A DNA stretch of 64,000 bases from NCBI RefSeq assembly GCF_023898315.1, contig NC_064621.1, positions 536,259,383-536,323,382 of the forward strand, in the 5' to 3' direction. Below the pieces are notes generated by a model that had not been told where the DNA came from, did no database searches, and was given only the letters and a program-made list of their open reading frames with translations. Positions within the stretch are counted from its first letter, which is position 1. Every line of letters begins with the position of its first letter. Source of the DNA: Schistocerca nitens (Eukaryota; Arthropoda; Insecta; Orthoptera; Acrididae). A program made the position numbers and the translations under genes. Of the stretch, positions 52,530 to 62,900 are shown in pieces.

Positions 52530-52707
52530 TGCTGACTTCTTGTTTCCATTTTCTGGCACAAAGTTTCGACGGCCGACCCAGTCGTCTTCATCATATCTAG
52601 ATTGAGTCCGCGCAGAGAGTACACATAACAGCAAAACTCGCACACTGAAGACTTCTGATTCAGCCGTCGAAATATTGTGCAGAAAATGGAAACAACAAGT
52701 CTGCTGG
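52530..52707. repeat. diverged inverted repeat with GACGGC...GTCGAAA motifs
   Basis: Left arm about 52530-52594 (TTGTTTCCATTTTCTGGCAC, TTTCGACGGCCGAC) and right arm about 52643-52707 (AGCCGTCGAAATATTGTGCA, GAAAATGGAAACAACAAG), roughly 80% identical, with a 48 bp spacer. The right arm has an exact CTGAAGA before the stem. Resembles the arms of the foldback elements, but no TSD found. Confidence 0.55.
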
Positions 52708-52992
52708 ACACCTGGAAACGCACCATTAATCACTCACCTCGAGACTACGTAGGAGATTAGATGATGTTTATTTTGATATCAGCCTCCAACCAGCAGTCTG
52801 AATGAACAAACACAGGATGTGTTTCAACGATGATTAGAAAGTCTTCAAAGTGACATCCGAAGGCTGGTTGCTTCCGTGCCACAGTAAATACAAAGGTGTG
52901 TCCGTTACTGCCGAGATCACATCTAATACTGATGCTGATGATGGACGTCAGTTTCCCATGAAATGGAAGGTTAACCATGCAGTAACAGTCAT

Positions 52993-53496
52993 GTGATGTG
53001 TATCAACATAGAGAGTGATAAAAATCAGACTGGTGGTAATGTAACACTTTCTAGTGTGTATTCAGTCAGGGATTACTCATTTAATAGTCTTGACAACTTC
53101 GATTTCTGGTATGTAGAGCACTTCGTGAGGGTAAGAAGCAGACACGAAACCCGACGACAGCCGAATTACATGCTCCACCGGACTATGTCGGCCTGTTTCC
53201 CAACTATTTGCAACGAGCAGGGCGTTCAGACCGCTAAAATAACTCTTGATTGTAATTACTGTAACGTGTTACGATATGTCGATAGGACAGTTGGAACATC
53301 TGGTCGATTATTCCGCTCGCAAACGAGTTCGTCAGTATTTATTAATGTACCACGAACTCGGCACAATTTGCATTTGATGCATGCAGAGCAACGTGTTTCT
53401 GCAGCGCTACGGTTTATCCTGCAGCTCATACAAACAGTTTCTAATTCACCCTCGTGCCAAGAGGGTGAAAAACATCTATATCAGTACATATTATAA
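52993..53496 (+). CDS. open frame of 167 codons, no known family
   Basis: Longest open frame outside recognised transposons. It is Cys-, His- and Ser-containing, without signal peptide, membrane segment, coiled coil or recognisable motif. No Kozak-like context of note and no splice evidence. The neighbours are transposon debris. Probably a chance frame or an unrecognised transposon piece. Confidence 0.12.
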   Translation: MMCINIESDKNQTGGNVTLSSVYSVRDYSFNSLDNFDFWYVEHFVRVRSRHETRRQPNYMLHRTMSACFPTICNEQGVQTAKITLDCNYCNVLRYVDRTVGTSGRLFRSQTSSSVFINVPRTRHNLHLMHAEQRVSAALRFILQLIQTVSNSPSCQEGEKHLYQYIL

Positions 53497-53846
53497 ATTA
53501 AAGCCCCCCCCCCCCCCTCCCTAGCATCCCGCGTTTTTCCACCTATATGTGAAGATTAATCTAAGGAAATATTGTAAGAACTTTGATACGGTTTTCACTA
53601 ATATGTGGATTGATGCACGAGGGAGATACTTATTGCTACCCTTGGGGTATTTTCCAATGATGAGTATTTTTCGCAACCCGGTTTGTAAAGACACGATCAT
53701 TTTAAAAATGACATGAGAAACATATATAACATACGAAATACGACATAATTTGGAGAATTTCGGGACTGAAAGAGATGATAGTTCTCAGTCGTAGCACATT
53801 CCATATTTACTGCTTTTACTTTCTTTCGCAATTATGACGGAAAAGC

Positions 53847-54227
53847 CGGCCGCTGTGGCCGAGCGATTCTAGGCGCTTCACTCCGGAACCGCGTGACTGC
53901 TACGGTCGCAGGTTCGAGTCCTGCCTCGGGCATGGATATGTGTGATGTCCTTAGGTTTAAGTTCAAATGGCTCTGAGCACTTTGGGACTTAACATCTTAC
54001 GTCATAAGTCCCCTAGAACTTAGAACTACTTAAACCTAACTCACCTAAGGACATCACACACATCCAAGCCCGAGGCAGGATTCGAACCTGCGACCGTAGC
54101 AGTCCTGCGGTTCCGGACTGCAGCGCCTATAACCGCACGGCCACCGCAGCCGGCTAGGTTTAAGTAGTTCTAAGTCTAGGGGACTGATGACGTCAGGTGT
54201 TAAGTCCCATAGTGCTCAGAGCCATTT
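53847..54227 (+). repeat. SINE family A, outer copy, split by another SINE
   Basis: Head at 53847-53962 (GCCGGCCGCTGTGGCCGAGC), 3' end at 54155-54227. Outer TSD TATGACGGAAAA (53835-53846) and TATGACGAAAAA (54228-54239), one mismatch. Confidence 0.92.
53963..54154 (-). repeat. SINE family A inserted head-on into another family A copy
   Basis: Minus-strand copy inside a plus-strand copy. Perfect TSD TAGGTTTAAGT at 53952-53962 and 54155-54165. The two together can fold into a long hairpin. Confidence 0.94.
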
Positions 54228-54239
54228 TATGACGAAAAA

Positions 54240-54763
54240 ACTCCTTAAAAAGTAACTTATACGCTGGGCGTTTAGTTTCTAACATTTTAACAAAACACCC
54301 GCATAACCCATAATTTTTTAGATTTCACACTGAATATCTACGAAATGCGTTTTCAGAGATTTTAGTGATATAATTTTCGTACAGTATTTCAGCTAGCAAT
54401 TTCTTACGTGTATCGGATTGTAGGACACGTAATCACTACTGCTCCAGAATAAACTGGCTTGCAAGAACGTCTGGAGAGAACAACGTTTTGCACAAGAAAC
54501 TCGTGCAACATCTACCACTGAGACTAAACATTAAGTTGAGCCTAATGAAACGGTTTTTAAACGCCTGACAAAAAGACGGAGACTATTTCAAGTATTTTTG
54601 AGGAAAGTTTTCTCGTCTATTAGAAGCGAAATCGAAATAAGACGTATTTTTTGTTCCTTACATTTGAAATTTAATGTTCGGTCTTGAAATTGAATAAAAA
54701 ATGACTGAATGAGAGGGAGGTTTGAGTATCATTTAAAAGGAGTGCTACATGTTGGAGTTCGCC
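54240..54763. other. unassigned AT-rich sequence
   Basis: Nothing recognised. Confidence 0.45.
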
Positions 54764-55003
54764 TCTCGTAGCTGAGTGATCAGCGCGACGGATTGTCATG
54801 CCTAACGGCCAGGTTTCAATTCCCGGCTGGGTCGGAGATTTTCTCCGCTCAGGGACCGGGTGTTGTGTTGTCCTTATCATCAACATTTCATCCCCATCGA
54901 CACGCAAGTCGCCGAAGTGGCGTCAACTCCAAAGACTTGCCCCATGCGACTGGTCTACCCGACGGGAGGCCCTAGCCACACGGCACTTACATTTAACATG
55001 TTG
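54764..55003 (+). repeat. tRNA-Asp-like SINE, family D
   Basis: tRNA-like head CTCTCGTAGCTGAGTGATCA, anticodon region ATTGTCATG (GTC, Asp-type), B-box GGTTTCAATTCCCGG. Body GGAGATTTTCTCCGCTCAGG, CATTTCATCCCCATCGACAC, GTCGCCGAAGTGGCGTCAA and CGGGAGGCCCTAG. A familiar insect SINE type. No TSD found. Confidence 0.85.
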
Positions 55004-55313
55004 GAAAAATTTGACAGTTTAGGCTGTTCGATGAGCCTAAAGATCCATTTCTGAACAGCTGGATTTTTTTCCTGAAAATCGGGTGATGTCAATGACTTAC
55101 AAAGTGAGACATTAAAGTAACGGAAAGACTATATCAGAACCCGTGTAATACCAATACGATGGGAAACTGCGTTTCGTCTCTTCACCGAGACGCACAACGC
55201 ACAAGTCATAGAAGGAAAGCTATAGCAGATCCTTTAAGGACAGGGGAGAAAAGAAATACAAGCCAAATTAATATGTAACGTAAATTTTTGCTTCAACGAA
55301 AGCATTCTACCCA
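55004..55313. other. unassigned sequence
   Basis: Nothing recognised. Confidence 0.45.
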
Positions 55314-56255
55314 TATCAAAAATAGTTTTGTACCACCCCGGTTCCCAGAACTCCTCAAGATAGACGTTGACTGTGCATATTGTATCACAGACACTGTCCC
55401 TTTGACTGTTCATATATGTCACTAAACCCGCCCAAAGATGTAAACAACCATGCTATTAGACGGACGGGGTCCGACAGCCGATCGGTTCCAGTCATTCCAC
55501 CAGGAAGAAGGCATGCGGCACGTGTTGTCTAGTTCAGCCATGCCTAGACGGTCAATGCCGTGGTTCGATGGCGTCCGCATTGTTACTTTGTACCAGGAAG
55601 GGCTCTGAACAAGGGAAGTGTCCAGGCGTCGCGTCTCGGAGTGATCCAAAGTCATGTTATTCGGACATGGAAGAGATAAAGAGAGACAGGAACTGTCGAT
55701 GACACGCCGCGCTCAGGCCGCCCAAGGACTACTACTGCAGTGGATGACAGCTACGTACGGATTATGGCTCTGAGGAACCATATCAGCAACGAATCCATGT
55801 TGAATGATGCTTTTCATGCAGCCAAAGGATGTCGGGTTACGACTCAAACTGTGCGCAATATGTTGCATGATGCGCAACTTCACTCCCGACGTCCGTGGCG
55901 AGGTCCATCTTTGCAACCACGACACCATGCAGCGCAGCACAGATGGGCCCAACAACATGCTGACTGGACGGCTCAGGATTGGCATCACGTTCTCTTCACC
56001 GATTCCTTCAGCCAGACAATCGTCGGAGACGTGTCTGGAGGCAACCCGGTCAGGATGAACGCCTTAGACACACCGTTCTGCGAGGGCAGCAAGGTAGAGG
56101 TTCCCTGCTGTTTTTGGGGTGGCGTTATGTGGGGCTGACGTACAACGCTGGTGGTCATGGAAGTCCCCGTAACGGCTGTACAATATTTGAATGCCATCCT
56201 CAGACCAATAGTGCAACCATACTGGTAGTATATTGGCGAGACATTGAAAGGTGGC
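55314..56255 (+). mobile_element. Tc1-like DNA transposon, 3'-truncated
   Basis: The left end around TTTTGTACCACCCCGGTTCC, then a leader, leads into a transposase on the plus strand: an N-terminal HTH region near 55540-55690, then DDSYVRIMALRNHISNES from 55743, AKGCRVTTQTVRNMLHDAQL, and QHADWTAQDWHHVLFTD (first Asp) near 55960-56000. The frame changes after that (VWRQPGQDERLRHTV in the next frame). Sequence ends near ATTGGCGAGACATTG at 56250, before the second catalytic Asp. The LTR retrotransposon that follows may have broken it. Confidence 0.82.
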
Positions 56256-56264
56256 TACACTGAG

Positions 56265-57303
56265 CCACAGCGCCAGAGATCGCTAGAGAGCATTGTTCCG
56301 CCGCCTCCACTGGCAGTGATTATTGAGATGTCGTAGTGGGCAGTGCTTGTCGAGGACTCGTAGTAGTCAGTTCGTGTTGAGATGTGCTAGTAGGGAGTGC
56401 TTGCTGAGATGTGATACTGAAAAGTTCTTGTTGAGATGTGGTAATAGCGAGTCGGTGTGGAGATACATTGTAATGATTAGAGTGATTTTGGTCAATATAT
56501 GAAGGTAACGAAACTTGATTTATTTTTCATTATTTCCATGTTTTAAATAATGCGTCATTACAGGTTCAGTCAACAAAGCATCTGGCTTGTGTTCTTGTAT
56601 TAGAGTGTAATTCTGGTTTTCTTGAGTAATTATGGTATTTTTATTTTCTTTAATTAATTCAGTATAAATGATATTTAAAATTTCTTGTGTTATTGAAGAA
56701 GAACCGTGTCAGATGCGTACGTTGAGTCATACTTCCACACACAGAACAGTTACACTTGTGCTTTGGTTTCGTAGGTTTTTATAGTTGCTGGGGACTTAAT
56801 TAATTAATTGTGTTAATGAAAATTTCCATTTCATTCTTTGTTATTATTCTAAGCAGTCAGATTGCGTAATAATACTAGTCAGGGCCAACCGTTTACGAGA
56901 ATTCGTAATCGGACAAACAGCTACTAAAGCAGAAATTAAAATTATTTGCATTTTATTTTAAGTAAGCCCCCATGCACGTGGCGACCGCTGCTTCGGATCG
57001 TCCCTTGGAATCTTCTGATTGTAGAAATAGTAGACAGTAGGATTGTTGTAGTAATTTGTAGTTTAGTAATTGTAGTCTATATTGCATGTGTAGATTTGGT
57101 AATTGTCATTCTTCTAATGGTATTTTTTTTTTGCAAAATTTCATTTCTGTTGTCTTGTCTACGGGTTTGACAATTAGTGCAATTATTTCAATTGTTCGAT
57201 GATCGTGTTTGAGGGAAACATCTCGTGTGAATGATATTGTTGATGATAAAGTGTCATTGTGTGTAATTTTTTTTTATAGTGACGAGTTTTGTATATTTTG
57301 TAA
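56265..57303 (+). promoter_or_regulatory. 5' LTR and leader of the Gypsy-type element (boundaries uncertain)
   Basis: Upstream region of the gag-pol unit. 56310-56460 holds short imperfect repeats (GAGATGTGCTAGTAGGGAGT, GAGATGTGATACTG, GAGATGTGGTAATAGCG), as often seen in LTR U3 regions. The LTR end should lie just before the primer-binding site at 56979. No second LTR copy in the window confirms the limits. Confidence 0.5.
56979..56987 (+). promoter_or_regulatory. candidate primer-binding site
   Basis: TGGCGACCG, preceded by CATGCACG. TGG followed by GCGACCG is complementary to the 3' end of an arginine tRNA, as used by some insect Gypsy-group elements. Position between LTR-like sequence and gag fits. 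Confidence 0.55.
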
Positions 57304-59622
57304 ATGATCACGCGATCAATGAAAAAGGCAAAAATGATGGATAGTGAGAATGACGAAATTGTTAACATGGCGAACTCGCCAACAGAGGAAAACAGTATGA
57401 TGGATAATGAAGTGGAAAACAATGTAATAAGTCGGGAAAATAGTCCGGAACCATTTCAAAATTTTTCTCAATCAGAAAATTCACAGAATACGAGATTAAC
57501 GACAGAAGATTCTGTAATAGTATCGAACACAGATAGCTTTACAGCTATGACGAAGGAAACTGGTTTTGCGAGAAATGTTAGGGGCGAAAAGAATTTCGAA
57601 CCAGATCATACGGAGCAGTTGATGAGTGCAATATTAAATTTGGGATCACAGTTACGATCTGAATTAAAAACAGAGATGGGAACTTTGGCAACACGGTTAG
57701 ACTCACAAATGGAAACACGGATGGGAACAATGGAAACTCGGTTAGGATCTGAATTAAAAACAGTGGCAACACGTTTAGAAACAGAGTTGGAAACAATGGA
57801 AACACGGTTAGACTCACGAATAGGGACATGTTTCAAAAATATGAAAGATGAGTTAAAGAAAGAAATCAGAGAAGAAGTACAACCGATTTTGAATTCTCAC
57901 AATAATAGATTAATTGCAGTAGAGATTAGACAAAGGGAACAGGATAGAGAACAGGAAGAAAGAGATCGCGTGATAGTACAAAAATTTTCAGAGTTAAATT
58001 TACAACGTGCACACGATAAGAAAGAAATATTTGAGAGAATCGAGGAATCCGTACCAAATGACAGAATAAATAATCTAACACAACAATATGAACAGTTAAC
58101 TACCAAATGTGTCAACACTGAAACCCGAGTCGCGACACTTACGGAAGACGTAAATAAACAGAAAGAAAAAATAGGTGACTTATCGGAAAGAGTTGAGGAG
58201 ATTTCAGATAAATTGACAAATCTTAGTTTACATCGGGACAGAGATTCAGATGATACAGCACCATTGCCATTTGCAGAAACCGAAGAGTATCAGAACATAA
58301 ATAAGCATGTTGAAAATCAGGGAAAATTTAATGAACGCGTTAAAAGGGAAGTTGAGGCATTACGAAAGCAAGTCAAACAAATTGAAGGCGAAATCGTAGG
58401 AAAAGACAGCAGAAGAAATTTAGAATCACAGATAGCAGAGGGCTTTGAAGAAGATAATTTGTTTCATTTACGGGACGCAACAAGAGAGCGCCAGGCGCGC
58501 GAAGTTGACAATAATCGACATTCAAACTGGGACAGACGCGGTAGGTCTTTGTCGCCACGAGGCGAAAACTTTGACTATAAACACTTTTTGACTGTTCGGA
58601 AATTTAAGATCTTCCGTAATTCTAAGAATGACATACATCCATGTGCATGGTTAGATCAATTTATGTACGCACTCCCACCAAATTGGCCACTAAGTCACAA
58701 ACTGGAATTTATGTGTGGATATTTAGAAAACGAACCGGCGACGCGGATGCGCGCACTCATTAGGGATTGTAATAACCTAAATGATTTTTATCATGCATTT
58801 CTATCGGCATATTGGTCCGAAAACACGCAAGACAGAGTCAAACACAGTCTTATTATGCAGCGTAATTTCAAACAGTCTGAGTTCCGCACGCCAGCGGAAT
58901 ATTTTGAAGACATGATTCGAAAGAATCAGTTCCTTTCCAACCCTTATAGCCCGACTGAATTAATTCGCATTTGTTTAACTAAGCTGCCACAATCCATAAG
59001 ACAAATTGCTTTAGCTGGAAGATGTAAAGACGACATCGAGACTTTTAAGACTTTATTGCAAGAACTTGAGTATGACAACGACGACGGGACTTCTTGTAAC
59101 TTTTTCAGTAACAGTAATTACAATAGATTTTCAGAGAAAAGGGATAGTGATCGGAACGGGCGTTATATGGGTAATTTTGAGAATGACAGACGTAACAGAC
59201 AGGACAATAGATACCAGCCTTATGACAATAACAGACGTTCTAACAGAGATTACACAAACAATTATAATAACGGTAATTCTTACCGGAATGATCAATCATA
59301 CGGAAACAGTAATCGGTATCATCAAGACAGAAATTATTCATACAATAATAGAAACTCTTACTACAGAAATAACCAGGGTAGTAGGTCTAACAATAATTTC
59401 AGAAGTGACAGTCGAAATTATACAAGAAGTAGTTATGCAGACAGACAGGAAAACAGAAATTTTAATAACAGACACAACCAAGAATTTTCATCTAACAGAC
59501 AGGAAGGACCTAATTGGCATCCTCCGTGTGACAGAAATTCAGAGAGACAAGTGGAAATAGTAGAAATTGATCCGCGAAATGTCGGGAATAATCAAAGACG
59601 TGACGCAAACAATCGACAATGA
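57304..59622 (+). CDS. gag: Gypsy-type retrotransposon gag
   Basis: 772 codons from ATG 57304 to TGA 59620-59622. Structural protein that would package the element RNA. Residues about 100-190 hold a repeated coiled-coil segment (ETRLDSQMETRMGTMETRL; units of about 11-12 residues), followed by more charged helix to about 380. A retrotransposon gag core lies at about 430-600 (FKIFRNSKNDIHPCAWLDQF, YWSENTQDRVKHSLIMQRNF, LTKLPQSIRQIALAGRCKDD). The C-terminus (about 605-745) is rich in Asn, Arg, Tyr and Ser; no CCHC zinc knuckle is seen, so nucleic-acid binding probably uses this basic tail. No premature stop. Gag, protease and pol share one reading frame. Confidence 0.9.
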   Translation: MITRSMKKAKMMDSENDEIVNMANSPTEENSMMDNEVENNVISRENSPEPFQNFSQSENSQNTRLTTEDSVIVSNTDSFTAMTKETGFARNVRGEKNFEPDHTEQLMSAILNLGSQLRSELKTEMGTLATRLDSQMETRMGTMETRLGSELKTVATRLETELETMETRLDSRIGTCFKNMKDELKKEIREEVQPILNSHNNRLIAVEIRQREQDREQEERDRVIVQKFSELNLQRAHDKKEIFERIEESVPNDRINNLTQQYEQLTTKCVNTETRVATLTEDVNKQKEKIGDLSERVEEISDKLTNLSLHRDRDSDDTAPLPFAETEEYQNINKHVENQGKFNERVKREVEALRKQVKQIEGEIVGKDSRRNLESQIAEGFEEDNLFHLRDATRERQAREVDNNRHSNWDRRGRSLSPRGENFDYKHFLTVRKFKIFRNSKNDIHPCAWLDQFMYALPPNWPLSHKLEFMCGYLENEPATRMRALIRDCNNLNDFYHAFLSAYWSENTQDRVKHSLIMQRNFKQSEFRTPAEYFEDMIRKNQFLSNPYSPTELIRICLTKLPQSIRQIALAGRCKDDIETFKTLLQELEYDNDDGTSCNFFSNSNYNRFSEKRDSDRNGRYMGNFENDRRNRQDNRYQPYDNNRRSNRDYTNNYNNGNSYRNDQSYGNSNRYHQDRNYSYNNRNSYYRNNQGSRSNNNFRSDSRNYTRSSYADRQENRNFNNRHNQEFSSNRQEGPNWHPPCDRNSERQVEIVEIDPRNVGNNQRRDANNRQ

Positions 59623-59706
59623 CTAGCAGCTTCGGCTTCTGGCAGCAATATAGACGGTTCAGAAAGTAATGACACTACGACTTTACACTACGTACGCCTG
59701 GAAGAC

Positions 59707-59979
59707 ATGAGAGACATTTTGTTAGACGAAAAGGAAAATAATGTAGACGCATTTTTACATCCTGTTATTGAAGTATGTGGGGGTAAGAATAAGTTCACTG
59801 CAGTTTTAGATTCTGGGAGCCCACTGAACGTCATTACTGAATCAGTTTTTCGTATATGTGAAAGAACTATTGCCTGTCCTGTGTTACCTATTTTTAAAAC
59901 TACAATTCGAGGAGCGATTTCTGGAAAAGGTGTGGAAGTTAAACAACAGACCAACCTAAATTTCGTTTGTCAAGGATAA
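59707..59979 (+). CDS. retrotransposon aspartic protease
   Basis: Retroviral-type aspartic protease with D-S-G at 59809-59817 (AVLDSGSPLNVITES). The frame is open from the gag stop (59623) through this segment to TAA at 59977-59979. The ATG at 59707 is unlikely to be a real start: expression would come from readthrough of the gag TGA. The TAA separates protease from the pol segment in the same frame, so this copy seems unable to make a full gag-pol protein. Confidence 0.85.
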   Translation: MRDILLDEKENNVDAFLHPVIEVCGGKNKFTAVLDSGSPLNVITESVFRICERTIACPVLPIFKTTIRGAISGKGVEVKQQTNLNFVCQG

Positions 59980-62900
59980 GAATTGTCTGCTAATTTTATT
60001 ATTGTTCCATTACTCAGTACACAGATTATATTAGGTATGGAGTTTCTTAACACACATAAGGCAATTTTGAACTTTAAAGAAGGAAGTGTGAATTTGACTG
60101 TTGCCGGAATGCCGAAATGTTTGAAATTTTTCGAGTGTTTAGCAAGATCTGAATCAGATACAAAATGTTTAAGGTTTCTTACTTCTGATGTTTTCGTTGA
60201 GCATTATGACGACAGTGTGTTTATTCATGACAATGACAATAGATACAGAGACGCGATGGAGGATGTAATTAGTAGCGAAGAATTAATTAATGAAAAGGTT
60301 AAGAAAGCTGAAGTACCAGATGACGTTATTCATGACAATGACAATAGATACAGAGACGCGATGGAGGATGTAATTAGTAGCGAAGAATTAATTAATGAAA
60401 AGGTTAAGAAAGCTGAAGTACCAGATGACGTTGCAAGAGAAGAGCTGCACCATATTTTGACTTCACATGCTACAGTGTTTAGTCATCACACAGGAACTAT
60501 ACAAGGCTTACAATATTTATTTAAAGTAAAAGAACACACACCATTTCGCGGGAAAACGTACGCTATTCCTTTGGCTTACAGAGACAAGGTTAAGAATGAA
60601 CTTCAATACATGTTAGATCAGGGCATTATTGAGCCAGCAGTCAGCCCTTATACCAGCCCATTACACGTTGTTCTTAAAAAGGATGGGTCAATTCGTTTGG
60701 TTCTGGATTCCAGACAGATAAATAATATTATTATTCCTGAAACTGACCGTCCACAAAATTTAGATGAACTTCTTCAACATTTCCATGGAATTAAAGTTTT
60801 ATCCACGATTGATATGCGCGCAAGTTTTTGGCAAATAGAACTCCACCCTGATTGTAGAAGATATACTGCCTTTTCAGCCTTTGGTAACTGTTACCAGTTT
60901 CGGAAATTACCGTTTGGACTTACTGTATCTTCTGCAGCATTCATTCGTAGTTTAAATGAAATTTTACCTGTTTATCTTCGTGACAACATTACTTCATATG
61001 TTGACGATATTCTTATTGCTAAACGTTCTTGGAGTGAGCACAACAAAATTTTGGATTCATTACTACGTATTTTTGCACGAGTTGGCATGACAGTGAACTT
61101 GGAAAAATCTGAATTTGGTCGTTCTCAGGTGAAATTTCTAGGTCACGTTATTTCTACAGAAGGTATTCTCCCTGATCCAGAGAAACTAGACGCTATTCGT
61201 AATTATGCTGTTCCTACCACAAAACGTGATGTTCGTAGTTTCCTTGGTGTCTGTAATTTTCTTAGACGCTTTGTTAGATTGGACAATTTGGCTACACCTC
61301 GTTTATGTGACCTATCTGGAAAGAATTCTAATTGGTGTTGGGATGAGGAAGCTCAGTCAGAATCTGAACAACTTCGTGATGCTTTAGTTGCTGCTCCACT
61401 TCTTTCACATCCGGATCTATCTAAAGATTTTTGTTTGGTGACGGACTCATCATACAAAGGCCTAGGTGCACACTTATTTCAAGAGATAGAAGAAGACGGC
61501 GTTGTAGTACAGAAAACTATTGCCTTTGGAAGTCGTGTTCTCTCTAAATCAGAAAAGAATTATTCGATTACGGAACTTGAAGCTTTGGCTGTTGTTTGGG
61601 CTTTCACAAAATTTCGCACATTTTTGTTTGGCAGACATACTAAGGTTTACACCGATCATCGAGCTCTGGAATTTCTTATGTCGACAAAATTAACTCATGG
61701 CAGATTGTCACGATGGGCGTTGTACCTACAGAAATTTGATTTTAGTATTGTTTACATACAGGGATCTTCAAATATTGTTGCTGATGCTTTATCACGTGCA
61801 CCTATGGGTTTGAAACAAAGTGCTGAAGAGGACTGCAAAGAAAACCATTATTGTTTGATGTACATTCAAGGTGTTGCGTTTGAGAATTTTATTTCGTCTT
61901 CGCTCCAGGACATCGCTAAGGAGCAAAACAAGGATCCAATCTGGAAGGACATTAAGGAGAAGTGGAGGAGAAAGGAAAGCGTAGCGATTAGACAGCATTA
62001 TTTAGTTCGCAATGACATTCTTTTCAAACGAAAATCGGTCAACAACTCTGTTTGGTTAGTTTGTATTCCTGATGAGTGGGTCAATAAATTGATTTGGTAC
62101 ACACATTTCAGTTATGCGCACTTTGGTCCCAGAAAATGCTTTCATAAATTACGAGAAAATTGCTACTTCAGTAATATGGAAAAACGTATTCGATCTGTTC
62201 TTGCCAAATGCAAATTATGTCAACAGGCTAAGCCGCCAACTGTTTCTCACAGAGCACCGTTGTTTCCTATCATTCCAGCGAAATTAAAGGACATGGCTGC
62301 AGTCGATTTGTTCGGTCCAGTGGTTCGTTCTACTAATGGTTTTGCGTACATTTTCGTAGCAGTGGAATTGACATCAAAATATGTGTGTTTTACACCTTTA
62401 CGCAAAGCAACAGCTCGTTCAGTATCTAATGCTTTCATCAAACATTTTCTTAAAGAAGTTGGTCATGTTGATAAGGTTATATCAGATAACGGATCACAGT
62501 TTCGCTCTAAAATTTGGCTTCGTACTCTACGGCGTCGTAAAATTAAACCAATTTTCATTTCACTTTTTCACCCCCAATCTAATGCTTCAGAGATGAAGGA
62601 AATCAATAAATTGTGTCGTCTTTATTGTCATCAGAATCACAGAACGTGGGATCAGTATCTTCATATTTTTCAAAACATCCTGAATGAGCTTCCTAATGAT
62701 TCAACTTCTTTACCGCCTATATTGATATTAAAAAACAAAACACCGACTAATCGCATTTCTGAAATTGTGTCTTTTCCGCCTTCACGGAAACTGCGGCATT
62801 CTGAAGTTGTCAACCTGGCTCTACGAAATATTGCGTCTGCGGCTACAAGAAGAGAGAAATCAGCTAAACGTCCTGGTCGTTTAAAAATTTTGTCAGTTGG

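Noticed and set aside
52993-53496. 167-codon open frame as a host gene
   Set aside because: No motif, no splice or promoter context and transposon neighbours; kept only as a low-confidence entry.
811-54840. Many tRNA-like stretches with good B-boxes
   Set aside because: Each lies inside a repeated element with a family body, and the acceptor and anticodon arms are imperfect. None is supported as a functional tRNA gene.
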